Assembly (NCBI GenBank): GCA_023134955.1
Contig: JAGLUC010000330.1
Location: 1-5,358 of the forward strand
Length of the DNA stretch: 5,358 bases
Source: Methylococcales bacterium
GTDB lineage: Bacteria > Pseudomonadota > Gammaproteobacteria > Methylococcales > Methylomonadaceae
Direction: 5' to 3'
Below are positions 1 to 5,302 of the stretch, piece by piece. Positions within the stretch are counted from its first letter, which is position 1. Each line of letters opens with the position of its first letter. The position numbers were made by a program, and so were the translations under genes. The notes under the pieces were generated by a model, which saw nothing but the letters and a program-made list of their open reading frames with translations, ran no database searches and was not told where the DNA came from.

Positions 1-83
1 CCCCTTGCGTTTCGCTACGGTTATCGTTACTCTTTCCGATTACCTCCTTTCAGGTAATTAGTTTTAGTCCATGCTAGGCACAC
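1..83 (-). mobile_element. Possible 5' end of a group II intron (partial)
   Basis: Read on the minus strand, the segment starts at position 83 with GTGTGCC followed by TAGCATGG. This resembles the GUGYG start and following AGCAUGG-type stretch of many bacterial group II introns. Further in there is a perfect 7-bp hairpin (arms 39-45 and 52-58, 6-nt loop), then GGAAAGAGTAACGA-like purine-rich sequence, which fits domain I. The element would run off the left edge, so neither the reverse-transcriptase ORF nor domains V and VI can be seen. The apparent boundary falls at 83/84, and positions 84 onward would be 5' exon on the minus strand. The assignment rests on pattern memory, not on an alignment. 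Alternatives are the end of another mobile element or an unrelated structured RNA. Confidence 0.4.
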
Positions 84-244
84 TATTACGCAAGCTTCAT
101 ACGGGCTACAATATACTTTAATTCAGTTATTATGCTCATCATAAAGAACTTTCTATTCATCAAACTAAAATTGTAGGAGTACTAGGGATAATTTTGGGGT
201 TTTTATATCCAATAGTTTCAGTAATAATCAGACTATACTTTTTG

Positions 245-285
245 CGCCCAAGAATACACCGTTTTAATGCGTATATTCTTGAGCG
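245..285 (+). repeat. Imperfect inverted repeat upstream of bcp
   Basis: Arms 245-259 and 271-285 pair at 13 of 15 positions (mismatches at 248/282 and 257/273) around an 11-nt loop. The right arm overlaps the 23-bp repeat. Its bases 274-280 can instead pair with 288-294, so the two hairpins exclude each other. No T-tract follows, so this is not a standard terminator. It lies within the coding tail of the fragment gene, about 50-90 bases before bcp. Confidence 0.45.
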
Positions 286-294
286 TGAAGAGTA
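272..294 (+). repeat. 23-bp direct repeat, copy 1
   Basis: This is identical over 23 bases to 1522-1544. The unit is internally dyadic: TATTCTT (274-280) pairs with AAGAGTA (288-294) with one G-T wobble, around the 7-nt loop gagcgtg. Here it is translated in frame as YILEREEY, close to the end of the membrane-protein fragment. The flanks of the two copies do not match. Confidence 0.85.
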
Positions 295-321
295 CATTGT
301 AACAATCTAAATCCCTTAATC

Positions 322-327
322 AAGGAG
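322..327 (+). promoter_or_regulatory. Shine-Dalgarno site of bcp
   Basis: AAGGAG lies 6 bases before the ATG at 334. It is a strong, well-spaced ribosome binding site that fixes the bcp start. The Fur-controlled genes later in the window have no such site. Confidence 0.8.
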
Positions 328-333
328 TCTATC

Positions 334-798
334 ATGTTAGAAAAAAATCAGCCTGCACCAGCATTCAGCACTAAAAATCAGAATAACCAAGAGCTTGAAT
401 TATCTTCTTTTAAAAACAATAAAAATGTTGTTTTATATTTTTACCCTAAAGACGATACACCAGGTTGCACTATAGAAGCCAATGATTTTACCAAACTTGC
501 CAATAAGTTTTCTGCCTTAGACACCGTTGTTATTGGGGTGAGTAAAGATTCATGTGCTAGTCATATGGATTTCATAGATAAATTTGACTTAAAACTGGAT
601 TTACTGGCTGATGAGTCGGGTGAATTATGTGAAAGTTATGGAGTCTGGCAAGAAAAAGAAAAAAATGGGGTGAAAAAAATGGCTATTTTGCGCTCTACCT
701 TTATTATTAATAAATCTGGGGAATTGGTTGAAGCTTTGTATGGCGTGTCACATGAGGGACATGCTCAGGCTATATTGGAAAAGGTACAACAATTGTAG
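334..798 (+). CDS. bcp: Peroxiredoxin of the Bcp/PrxQ type (thioredoxin-dependent thiol peroxidase)
   Basis: This is a cytosolic peroxidase that reduces hydrogen peroxide and organic hydroperoxides through a reactive cysteine recycled by thioredoxin. The 154-residue length matches the family. The catalytic signature P-x3-T-x2-C is present (P38, T42, C45 in YPKDDTPGC), with the active-site Arg at R120 (RSTFII) and the typical LADESGELCESYGVW segment near residues 91-105. The usual resolving cysteine five residues after C45, as in E. coli Bcp, is replaced by N50. C74 (SKDSCASH) and C99 remain. A PrxQ-like mechanism with C74 on the following helix, or a 1-Cys mechanism, is therefore possible. 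No signal peptide is visible. The start is supported by AAGGAG at 322-327. rpiA follows after 36 bases on the same strand, so the two are probably cotranscribed. Confidence 0.93.
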   Translation: MLEKNQPAPAFSTKNQNNQELELSSFKNNKNVVLYFYPKDDTPGCTIEANDFTKLANKFSALDTVVIGVSKDSCASHMDFIDKFDLKLDLLADESGELCESYGVWQEKEKNGVKKMAILRSTFIINKSGELVEALYGVSHEGHAQAILEKVQQL

Positions 799-834
799 CT
801 GGAAAACACTCGTTTACTACAATCTGGAGTCAGT

Positions 835-1506
835 ATGAATGATAAAGAACGGGTAGCAAAACATGCCGCTGATTTGGTTAGAGACGGTATGCTGGTTGGA
901 TTGGGAACGGGGTCTACGGCAGATTATTTTATTGCTGAACTTGCTCGCCGAGTTGATGAACAAGGTTTGCAAGTGACAACTGTAGCTAGTTCAGTTGTCA
1001 GTATGCTTAAAGCACAGGAAATGGGCTTGCCATTAGTAGCAATAGAACATCTAACACGACTGGATTTATATGTTGATGGTGCTGATGAAGTCAGTCCAGA
1101 TAATACCTTGCTGAAAGGGCAGGGTGCTGATTTAGTCAAAGAAAAACTTCTGGCTAGAGCCTGTGATCAATTTATTGTTCTGGTTGATCAAAGCAAAATG
1201 GTTGATCGTATTGGTGCTCGTTTTCCGATTCCTGTTGAAGTGATGCCTTTTGCCTGGCAATTAGTTAAGCAAAGTCTAGAACTATTGGGTGGACGAGGTA
1301 ATCTTCGGAAAAATAGTTCTGGCAGTGGTTTAGCAATAAGCTCACACGGTAGCCTGATATTGGATATGGTTTTTGAGCGGAATCTGAGCAGTGCCCAATT
1401 GGACACTATATTGAATAGTACGCCAGGTATTGTGGAACATGGCATCTTTCATCAATTAGCAAGTGTGGTTTTACTTGCTGTTGATGGTGAAGTGCAGGAA
1501 ATGTAG
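835..1506 (+). CDS. rpiA: Ribose-5-phosphate isomerase A
   Basis: The enzyme interconverts ribose 5-phosphate and ribulose 5-phosphate in the non-oxidative pentose phosphate pathway, in the cytosol. At 223 residues it is close to the 219 of E. coli RpiA. Conserved blocks appear in order: the phosphate-binding loop GLGTGST (22-28), YVDGADE (79-85) with the two key Asp at 81 and 84, K94, the catalytic Glu E103 in VKEKLLA, DQSK (118-121), PIPVEVMP (131-138) and PGIVEHGIF (197-205). The loop after K94 reads KGQGADL where E. coli has KGGGAAL, so Q96 and D99 are unusual. The residues expected to be catalytic are all kept. The start is supported by GGAG at 826-829. It lies 36 bases after bcp, with no terminator between them. 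Confidence 0.94.
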   Translation: MNDKERVAKHAADLVRDGMLVGLGTGSTADYFIAELARRVDEQGLQVTTVASSVVSMLKAQEMGLPLVAIEHLTRLDLYVDGADEVSPDNTLLKGQGADLVKEKLLARACDQFIVLVDQSKMVDRIGARFPIPVEVMPFAWQLVKQSLELLGGRGNLRKNSSGSGLAISSHGSLILDMVFERNLSSAQLDTILNSTPGIVEHGIFHQLASVVLLAVDGEVQEM

Positions 1507-1521
1507 ATTTGGTACAGTTAA

Positions 1522-1544
1522 TATATTCTTGAGCGTGAAGAGTA
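1522..1544 (+). repeat. 23-bp direct repeat, copy 2
   Basis: This is an exact copy of 272-294, placed 16 bases after the rpiA stop. Here the dyad extends: 1518-1530 pairs with 1538-1550 at all but one position around the loop gagcgtg, giving a long AT-rich hairpin. No T-tract follows, so it is at best a weak terminator for bcp-rpiA. A TAA at 1519-1521 precedes the unit in the frame used by copy 1, so it is not coding here. Together the copies bracket bcp-rpiA, 1250 bases apart. Confidence 0.85.
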
Positions 1545-1670
1545 TAATTAAACTATGTTAAATAACACAATTGAAATAGGTCATATGCCACACTCCTAAG
1601 CAAAATATTTTTTCATCTAATTAAGTAAAATTCATTTTATTCATATAAATTAATTACTTATAAATACAAA

Positions 1671-1685
1671 TGGTAATCATTATCA
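1671..1685 (+). promoter_or_regulatory. Fur box (operator)
   Basis: TGGTAATCATTATCA matches the 7-1-7 Fur consensus TGATAATCATTATCA at 14 of 15 positions. Against the classic 19-mer (1666-1684) it matches at 15 of 19. It sits in the -35 region, just upstream of an extended -10 element. Binding of iron-loaded Fur there would block RNA polymerase, so the downstream envelope genes should be repressed when iron is plentiful and induced under iron limitation. The regulation is inferred from the site alone; no fur gene is in the window. Confidence 0.8.
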
Positions 1686-1687
1686 AT

Positions 1688-1696
1688 TGGTATAAT
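1688..1696 (+). promoter_or_regulatory. Extended -10 promoter of the Fur-controlled unit
   Basis: TGGTATAAT is a perfect extended -10 (TGn followed by TATAAT at 1691-1696). There is no good -35 hexamer 16-18 bases upstream, as is common with extended -10 promoters, and that space is filled by the Fur box. Transcription would begin near 1702-1704, giving a leader of roughly 46 bases before the ATG at 1750. Confidence 0.65.
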
Positions 1697-1749
1697 TCCT
1701 GCTTCTATCTTTAATTGTAAGCCTTTCAAACTATTACTTTACCTTTCCT

Positions 1750-2736
1750 ATGTCAAAAAAAATATTACCATTTTTTCTTGCTGTATTGCCTTGCACAGTA
1801 TTTGCCGATCATGCATCTATTAGTCTTGGTGCTGGTACAGCCTCCCCAATTGCCACTGAATCTGCGTTAACATTACCTAAAGGTAGAATTTCAACTGGTT
1901 TCCGTGCTGAATATATTAAATTCGAGGAATATTCAGATTCTGAATTATAAGACTTGCGTGAGGCTGATGCCGAGGCAGATATACACAGCGTAGAGTCATT
2001 ATGGAGTCTTTCAGTCTCTGCTGCTTATGGAATAACTGACGATTTAACCATTGGTGTGCGCCTTCCTTTTATTATGAGGAATAATATAAAAGAGCCAGAA
2101 CATGATCATGTAGGGTCGGGTGCAGAAATCGAATCATTGGGGGATGTTGAAGGTATTGGCGACACAACCTTCTACAGTCAATATCGTTTCTTTAAAAATG
2201 GGGGCACTAATGCTTCGGTGCTGTTAGGTATAAAAACACCCACAGGTAAAACCAATCGCGGCTCACCCCATGGAATACTTGATGCAGAATTCCAGCCAGG
2301 AACAGGATCTTGGGATGGTATCTTAGGACTTGCCTTTACTCAAGAATTAGCTGCATTCTCTATTGATGCAAGTACAGTTTATACTGTTGCTTCTGAAGGT
2401 ACTCAGGACACCGACCTTGGTGATATATTTAGCTATAATTTTGCCTTATCATACCGTTTATTTGGTCAACAAGGCTTAAGCTATGAAGCACCAAAATATG
2501 CCTTTGATGCCATACTGGAATACAATGGTGAGTGGCGAGACAAGGAAGAAGTTGGCAGCATAAAAGACAATAATTCTGGTGGAAACATTGGCTATATCTC
2601 ACCAGGACTACGATTTTCAGCAGGTAAAAATGTTAGCATTGCCGCATCTTTTGGTATCCCCGTTGTGCAAAGTACCAATGGAGATCAAGTTGAACCAGAT
2701 TACCGTGTTATCAGCAGCATAAATTTCAGTTTTTAA
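1750..2736 (+). pseudogene. Outer-membrane beta-barrel transporter-like protein, interrupted by an in-frame TAA
   Basis: Two open stretches in one frame form a single protein of 328 codons. The first 66 residues start with a signal peptide (MSKKILPFFLAVLPCTVFA, cleavage likely after A19 of VFA/DH). The TAA at 1948-1950 is codon 67, and the frame then stays open to TAA 2734-2736. Across the stop the sequence reads SDSEL, stop, DLREADAEADIHS. The rest is typical of a barrel: alternating strands such as LTIGVRLPF, TTFYSQYRF and SVLLGIKTPTGKT, then SGGNIGYISPGLRFSAG, ending in YRVISSINFSF with the terminal Phe used for outer-membrane assembly. I place it with the proteins loosely annotated as 'transporter' or MetA-pathway-like outer-membrane proteins; the substrate is unknown. 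A TTG at 1954 could restart translation, but with no ribosome binding site and no signal peptide. The likely explanation is one base change of a sense codon such as GAA, CAA or AAA, or a sequencing error. No Shine-Dalgarno site precedes the ATG at 1750. Confidence 0.8.
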
Positions 2737-2807
2737 ACTGTTGTTAGCTGTTTTTAGTAACATTGTTTTAAATTAACTCATAAAATAATATCAGCTCAAT
2801 ATACCCA

Positions 2808-4016
2808 ATGTTCAAAAAATATAAATCTGCGTCACTATCAACTCTTATCTACATAATACCTCTAATTTTACTGATAGGTTGTCAAGTTACTGAAAAAAAT
2901 ATTGAGGCCAATGTTTCTCCAGCTTCCTCTTATACTCCACTCAACACCACAGTATCAGCGACCTTTTCGGCTGATGGTCGATTATGGCGACTAATTCCCA
3001 CTAAAAACGCCATTTATGTAGATTTTTCATTAGATAATGGAGCAACATACAGTCATCCAGTTCAGGTAAATAAGTTTGAGCAGACAATCAGTGCCTGGCC
3101 AGAAAATCCCCCAGCGATTAAAATCAGTTCTTCAGGACGCATTAATATTCTTTATTATGCAGATACAGAACAAAAATCAACCAGTTTTTTTAGCTACTCA
3201 GATGATGGCGGACAAACATTCAGCAATCCTTCTTTAATAAGTGATCATGCTCAATCAGCCATGCATTATATGGATAAAATGCTGGTTGATAAAAATAACA
3301 ATATTTATTTATTTTGGCATGATACACGTCATGAATCTCATGACAAAGAGCTAGGAGCTGGCGTTTTATCCCTCTACTACAGTATAAAAACACCCTCAAA
3401 AAACTCACAATTCACTAACAATTTCCTATCCAGTGGGATTTGTTCATGCTGCCAAACAGCAACAACTTTTGTGACCAATGGAAAACCCGTTATTCTTGCA
3501 CGTATGGTCTATGAAAACGGCATTCGCGACCATGCTCTAATTCGTATGAAAAACGACAACACCTGGTCAAAACTACAACGAGTCACTCATGATAATTGGG
3601 AAATTGAAGCCTGTCCTGAACATGGTCCTTCAATAGCTATCGACAATGAAAATCGCACTCATCTGACCTGGTTTACTTTAGGCGACATTCGTAAAGGTAT
3701 TTTTTATGCTCAAACAGATGACTTTGGAAAAACAATTTCAACACCCATGGCGCTTGGCAATATCAGTCATTTACCCAGTCATCCTGATGTTATCGTGCTA
3801 AAAAAGCGTGTAGTCATCGTATGGAAAGAGTTTGATGGCGAACAAACTACGCTACATGCAAAAGAATCTTTTGACCGAGGCAAATCATGGAAAGACAAAG
3901 CAACAGGTTTAAAATCCAATTCAAAAAACGGTCATCCAAAACTGATCACTAATAATACAGATGTTTTCTTATCATGGACTACGAAAGATAATGATTATAA
4001 AATTATAAAATTATAA
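2808..4016 (+). CDS. Sialidase-like BNR-repeat lipoprotein with CxCC and CPxHG motifs
   Basis: This is a 402-residue predicted outer-membrane lipoprotein. The N-terminus has a basic start, a hydrophobic core and the lipobox LLIGC (lipidated C25), followed by Q26 and V27. The absence of Asp at +2 favours the outer membrane. Four Asp-box (BNR) repeats mark a beta-propeller: SLDNGATYS (74-82), SDDGGQTFS (131-139), TDDFGKTIS (303-311) and SFDRGKSWK (354-362). I see no sialidase catalytic arginine triad, so enzymatic sialidase activity is not supported. ICSCC (211-215) and EACPEHGPS (267-275), together with several His, form a Cys/His set that could bind a metal or form disulfides. I recall related 'sialidase family' proteins with the same CxCC and CPxHG blocks, but cannot check this here. 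It starts 71 bases after the barrel gene with no clear terminator or promoter between, so it probably shares the Fur-controlled promoter. No Shine-Dalgarno site is visible; the start is chosen because it gives a complete lipoprotein signal. Confidence 0.8.
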   Translation: MFKKYKSASLSTLIYIIPLILLIGCQVTEKNIEANVSPASSYTPLNTTVSATFSADGRLWRLIPTKNAIYVDFSLDNGATYSHPVQVNKFEQTISAWPENPPAIKISSSGRINILYYADTEQKSTSFFSYSDDGGQTFSNPSLISDHAQSAMHYMDKMLVDKNNNIYLFWHDTRHESHDKELGAGVLSLYYSIKTPSKNSQFTNNFLSSGICSCCQTATTFVTNGKPVILARMVYENGIRDHALIRMKNDNTWSKLQRVTHDNWEIEACPEHGPSIAIDNENRTHLTWFTLGDIRKGIFYAQTDDFGKTISTPMALGNISHLPSHPDVIVLKKRVVIVWKEFDGEQTTLHAKESFDRGKSWKDKATGLKSNSKNGHPKLITNNTDVFLSWTTKDNDYKIIKL

Positions 4017-4355
4017 TTTTTTTCGAAAAGAAAAAACAAGTGTTGAACAAATTAGCTTGTAGGCAGTTAAAATCCATTGTCTTTTAAAGCCCCGTTAAAT
4101 GCTTATACAGATCTAGTTAATTGGTATTACAATTGGTCTTCTATAAACAAAAAAGCTTGTAAATCTTATAATTTATAAGCTTTTGGGGTTTGGATATTTA
4201 TTTTTTTTTGTTATATTTCAATAGGTTTTATATTGTCTATGTCAAATAAATTAACCTTTGCAAGTAAATTCAGTTAATTTAAAGCAAATTATTTGAACCA
4301 AAATACTCATTGCTTGCTTTGGGCTAAGGGTACGATTTTCCAAAATAGCGACTTC
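4017..4355. other. Gene-free convergent intergenic region
   Basis: About 340 AT-rich bases separate the lipoprotein gene from the convergent higA. Apart from the hairpin at 4151-4184, I see only a weak T-rich/A-rich fold right after the lipoprotein stop (about 4014-4036). I find no open frame with a start and ribosome binding site, no tRNA and no clear repeat. Confidence 0.6.
4149..4184 (-). terminator. Likely terminator for the higBA operon, possibly bidirectional
   Basis: Arms 4151-4164 and 4171-4184 form a 14-bp stem (all paired, one G-T wobble at 4159/4176) around a 6-nt loop. Read on the minus strand, the stem runs into six T's (complement of 4149-4154) and then GTTT, the layout of an intrinsic terminator. 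It lies about 170 bases after the higA stop. On the plus strand the stem runs into TTTTGGGG, a poor tail, so stopping the lipoprotein transcript there would be weaker. The stem is AT-rich, with a single GC pair-step in each arm. Confidence 0.55.
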
Positions 4356-4706
4356 TCATATAATAAGAGACTCATAAGGAATCTTTAAACCATGATGTAA
4401 TCGCTTTATCATTTCAAGACTCAAGCCTCTTTTTCGATTGAGTATTTCCGATACACGCCCCATACTGCCAATAAAAGGCTGTAAATCTTTTCGCGTTAAA
4501 TTATTTTGTTCCATTAAAAACTTTATCGCTTCAATAGGTTCGGAGGCTGGAATAGGGTAATGCTCCTCCTCGTACTTTTCAATAAGTAAAGATAAAACCT
4601 CTAGTTCATCACGCTCTGGTGTGTCATTTTCAGCTTCCCAAAGGTGATTGACTCGTTCTAAAGCTTCATTTAACTGCATATCATTTTTGATGAGTTTTAA
4701 TTTCAT
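4356..4706 (-). CDS. higA: HigA-type antitoxin, XRE-family helix-turn-helix
   Basis: This 116-residue cytosolic protein should bind and neutralise the toxin encoded just upstream and, with it, repress their shared promoter. The N-terminal half (about 1-55) is acidic and helical (NEALERVNHLWEAENDTPERDELEVLSLLIEKYEEEHYP), as in HigA antitoxins of the COG5499 type. Residues 58-114 form an XRE-like helix-turn-helix: IEAIKFLMEQNNLTRKDLQPFIGSMGRVSEILNRKRGLS, with the recognition helix around GSMGRVSEILN. The start is set by AGGTGA (4716-4711 on the minus strand), 4 bases before the ATG. This site overlaps the TAG stop of higB, a sign of translational coupling. The gene ends in TGA. The toxin-first order is the usual one for the higBA family. 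Confidence 0.9.
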   Translation of the reverse strand: MKLKLIKNDMQLNEALERVNHLWEAENDTPERDELEVLSLLIEKYEEEHYPIPASEPIEAIKFLMEQNNLTRKDLQPFIGSMGRVSEILNRKRGLSLEMIKRLHHGLKIPYESLII

Positions 4707-4714
4707 TTTATCAC

Positions 4715-5020
4715 CTATATTTCTTCAATATTCTTAATCCTATCGTATTCTTCATGGGTTCCAACAAATCGAATCAGCATCATTTGAAATTGATAATCGA
4801 CTCTGGTAACAATTCGATATTTATTTCCACAAATATTAAACACAACGCGATTATTTTTTAAAATACTCGCACTCTTAAGATTTTCCTTGATTTTATGAGG
4901 AGTAGTCCATTCAGCTTTTAATGAATAGTTATACCATTCTGTCATTGCCGTTTTTGCATCGGCATATTCTGGGCTACTTTCCCAGAAAAGTCTTAATGTC
5001 GATTTAGCTATAATCCTCAT
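4715..5020 (-). CDS. higB: HigB-family toxin (mRNA interferase)
   Basis: This 101-residue protein matches the HigB/YgjN-type toxins, which cleave mRNA, usually at the ribosome, and stop growth when the antitoxin is lost. Family features are the start MRIIAKSTLR, the central W/TTPHKIKENLKSASIL stretch (38-54), the core strands NRVVFNICGNKYRIVTRVDY (57-76), and the C-terminal IRFVGTHEEYDRI (83-95) with the usual THxEYD signature. Nothing is missing at either end compared with the family length of about 100 residues. It is the first gene of the operon, and higA starts 8 bases after its stop. The Shine-Dalgarno site before the ATG is poor, while higA has a good one, which would favour excess antitoxin. 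Upstream lies the palindrome 5035-5055. Confidence 0.92.
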   Translation of the reverse strand: MRIIAKSTLRLFWESSPEYADAKTAMTEWYNYSLKAEWTTPHKIKENLKSASILKNNRVVFNICGNKYRIVTRVDYQFQMMLIRFVGTHEEYDRIKNIEEI

Positions 5021-5034
5021 TTATTAATGATAGC

Positions 5035-5055
5035 ATATTCCCATACTGGGAATAT
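5035..5055 (-). promoter_or_regulatory. Palindromic operator of higBA
   Basis: ATATTCCC (5035-5042) and GGGAATAT (5048-5055) are perfect 8-bp inverted arms around the 5-bp centre ATACT. The site lies 14 bases upstream of the higB start. Autoregulatory operators bound by HigA or the HigBA complex are expected in this position. I could not assign -35 and -10 boxes with confidence, though the promoter probably overlaps this site. Confidence 0.65.
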
Positions 5056-5131
5056 TTATTTTTAATACAGAAAAGGGTTGGTATTATTTTAAATCAATAT
5101 CTTAAAGATATTCTGGCACTAATAGCCCCCC

Positions 5132-5302
5132 CCAATATCATTAAGTTAAGCAAACTGAAATAGGATGTGCTGAGGAACGAATAACACCATGGATGGGGTG
5201 TAGTAGAACAATGCAGGAGCATTGCCGAGCGCAACTTTCGCAATTGATGCGCTTCCTATCGTCAGCACATCCTATGTTATCACCTTAACTTAACGACATT
5301 GG
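5132..5302. mobile_element. MITE-like element of nested inverted repeats
   Basis: Outer arms 5132-5150 (ccaatatcattaagttaag) and 5284-5302 are inverted copies, matching at 17 of 19. Inner arms 5160-5173 (ataggatgtgctga) and 5262-5275 match perfectly over 14. The spacers between outer and inner arms are nearly equal (9 and 8 bases). Inside are smaller hairpins: ACACC 5184-5188 with GGTGT 5197-5201, CAATGC 5209-5214 with GCATTG 5219-5224 (loop AGGA), and GCGCA 5229-5233 with TGCGC 5248-5252. There is no coding capacity. It resembles the short non-autonomous repeats scattered in intergenic regions of many AT-rich aquatic gammaproteobacteria. A 7-bp direct repeat (5114-5120 and 5315-5321) may flank it. 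Confidence 0.7.
5209..5224. repeat. Perfect 6-bp hairpin inside the MITE-like element
   Basis: CAATGC, loop AGGA, GCATTG. It sits close to the middle of the nested inverted repeats and would cap the central stem if the whole element folded as RNA or single-stranded DNA. Confidence 0.6.

Larger units (their letters stand above)
122..310 (+). pseudogene. C-terminal fragment of an unrecognised membrane protein
   Basis: An open frame of 62 codons begins right after an in-frame TAA (119-121) and ends at TAA 308-310. The translation begins FSYYAHHKELSIHQTKIVGV. It contains one strongly hydrophobic stretch (about residues 17-38, VGVLGIILGFLYPIVSVIIR) that looks like a transmembrane helix, then a basic tail, RPRIHRFNAYILEREEY. 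There is no ATG in the frame and no plausible start, so the N-terminal part is missing. The same frame is open upstream of the TAA back to about position 86, close to the apparent intron boundary at 83. This suggests a gene broken by an insertion and then by a nonsense change. It ends 23 bases before bcp and was probably its upstream neighbour. I do not recognise the family, and a chance ORF cannot be excluded. Confidence 0.45.

Noticed and set aside
924..1445. Two minus-strand open frames (924-1139 and 1188-1445)
   Set aside because: They lie fully antisense to rpiA, whose family motifs are intact, and have no recognisable domain or ribosome binding site.
1518..1550. Intrinsic terminator of bcp-rpiA
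   Set aside because: The hairpin is real, but the stem is AT-rich and no T-tract follows; I kept it only as part of the repeat.
1948..1950. Selenocysteine or other programmed recoding at the barrel stop
   Set aside because: The codon is UAA, not UGA or UAG, and no downstream stimulating structure is evident.
1954..2736. Separate gene starting at TTG 1954
   Set aside because: It is in the same frame as the preceding stretch, has no ribosome binding site and no signal peptide, and is the body of the barrel protein, so it belongs to one interrupted gene.
3220..3408. Minus-strand open frame inside the lipoprotein gene
   Set aside because: Shadow of the BNR lipoprotein gene; no homology or signals that I can see.
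2808..4016. True exo-alpha-sialidase
   Set aside because: Asp boxes are present, but I cannot identify the arginine triad, FRIP motif or Tyr/Glu pair of real sialidases.
4014..4036. Terminator directly after the lipoprotein gene
   Set aside because: The T-run pairs only with the following A-run with almost no GC, and no T-tract follows on the plus strand.
5132..5302. CRISPR array
   Set aside because: The repeats are inverted and nested, not direct and regularly spaced; there are no spacers and no cas genes.
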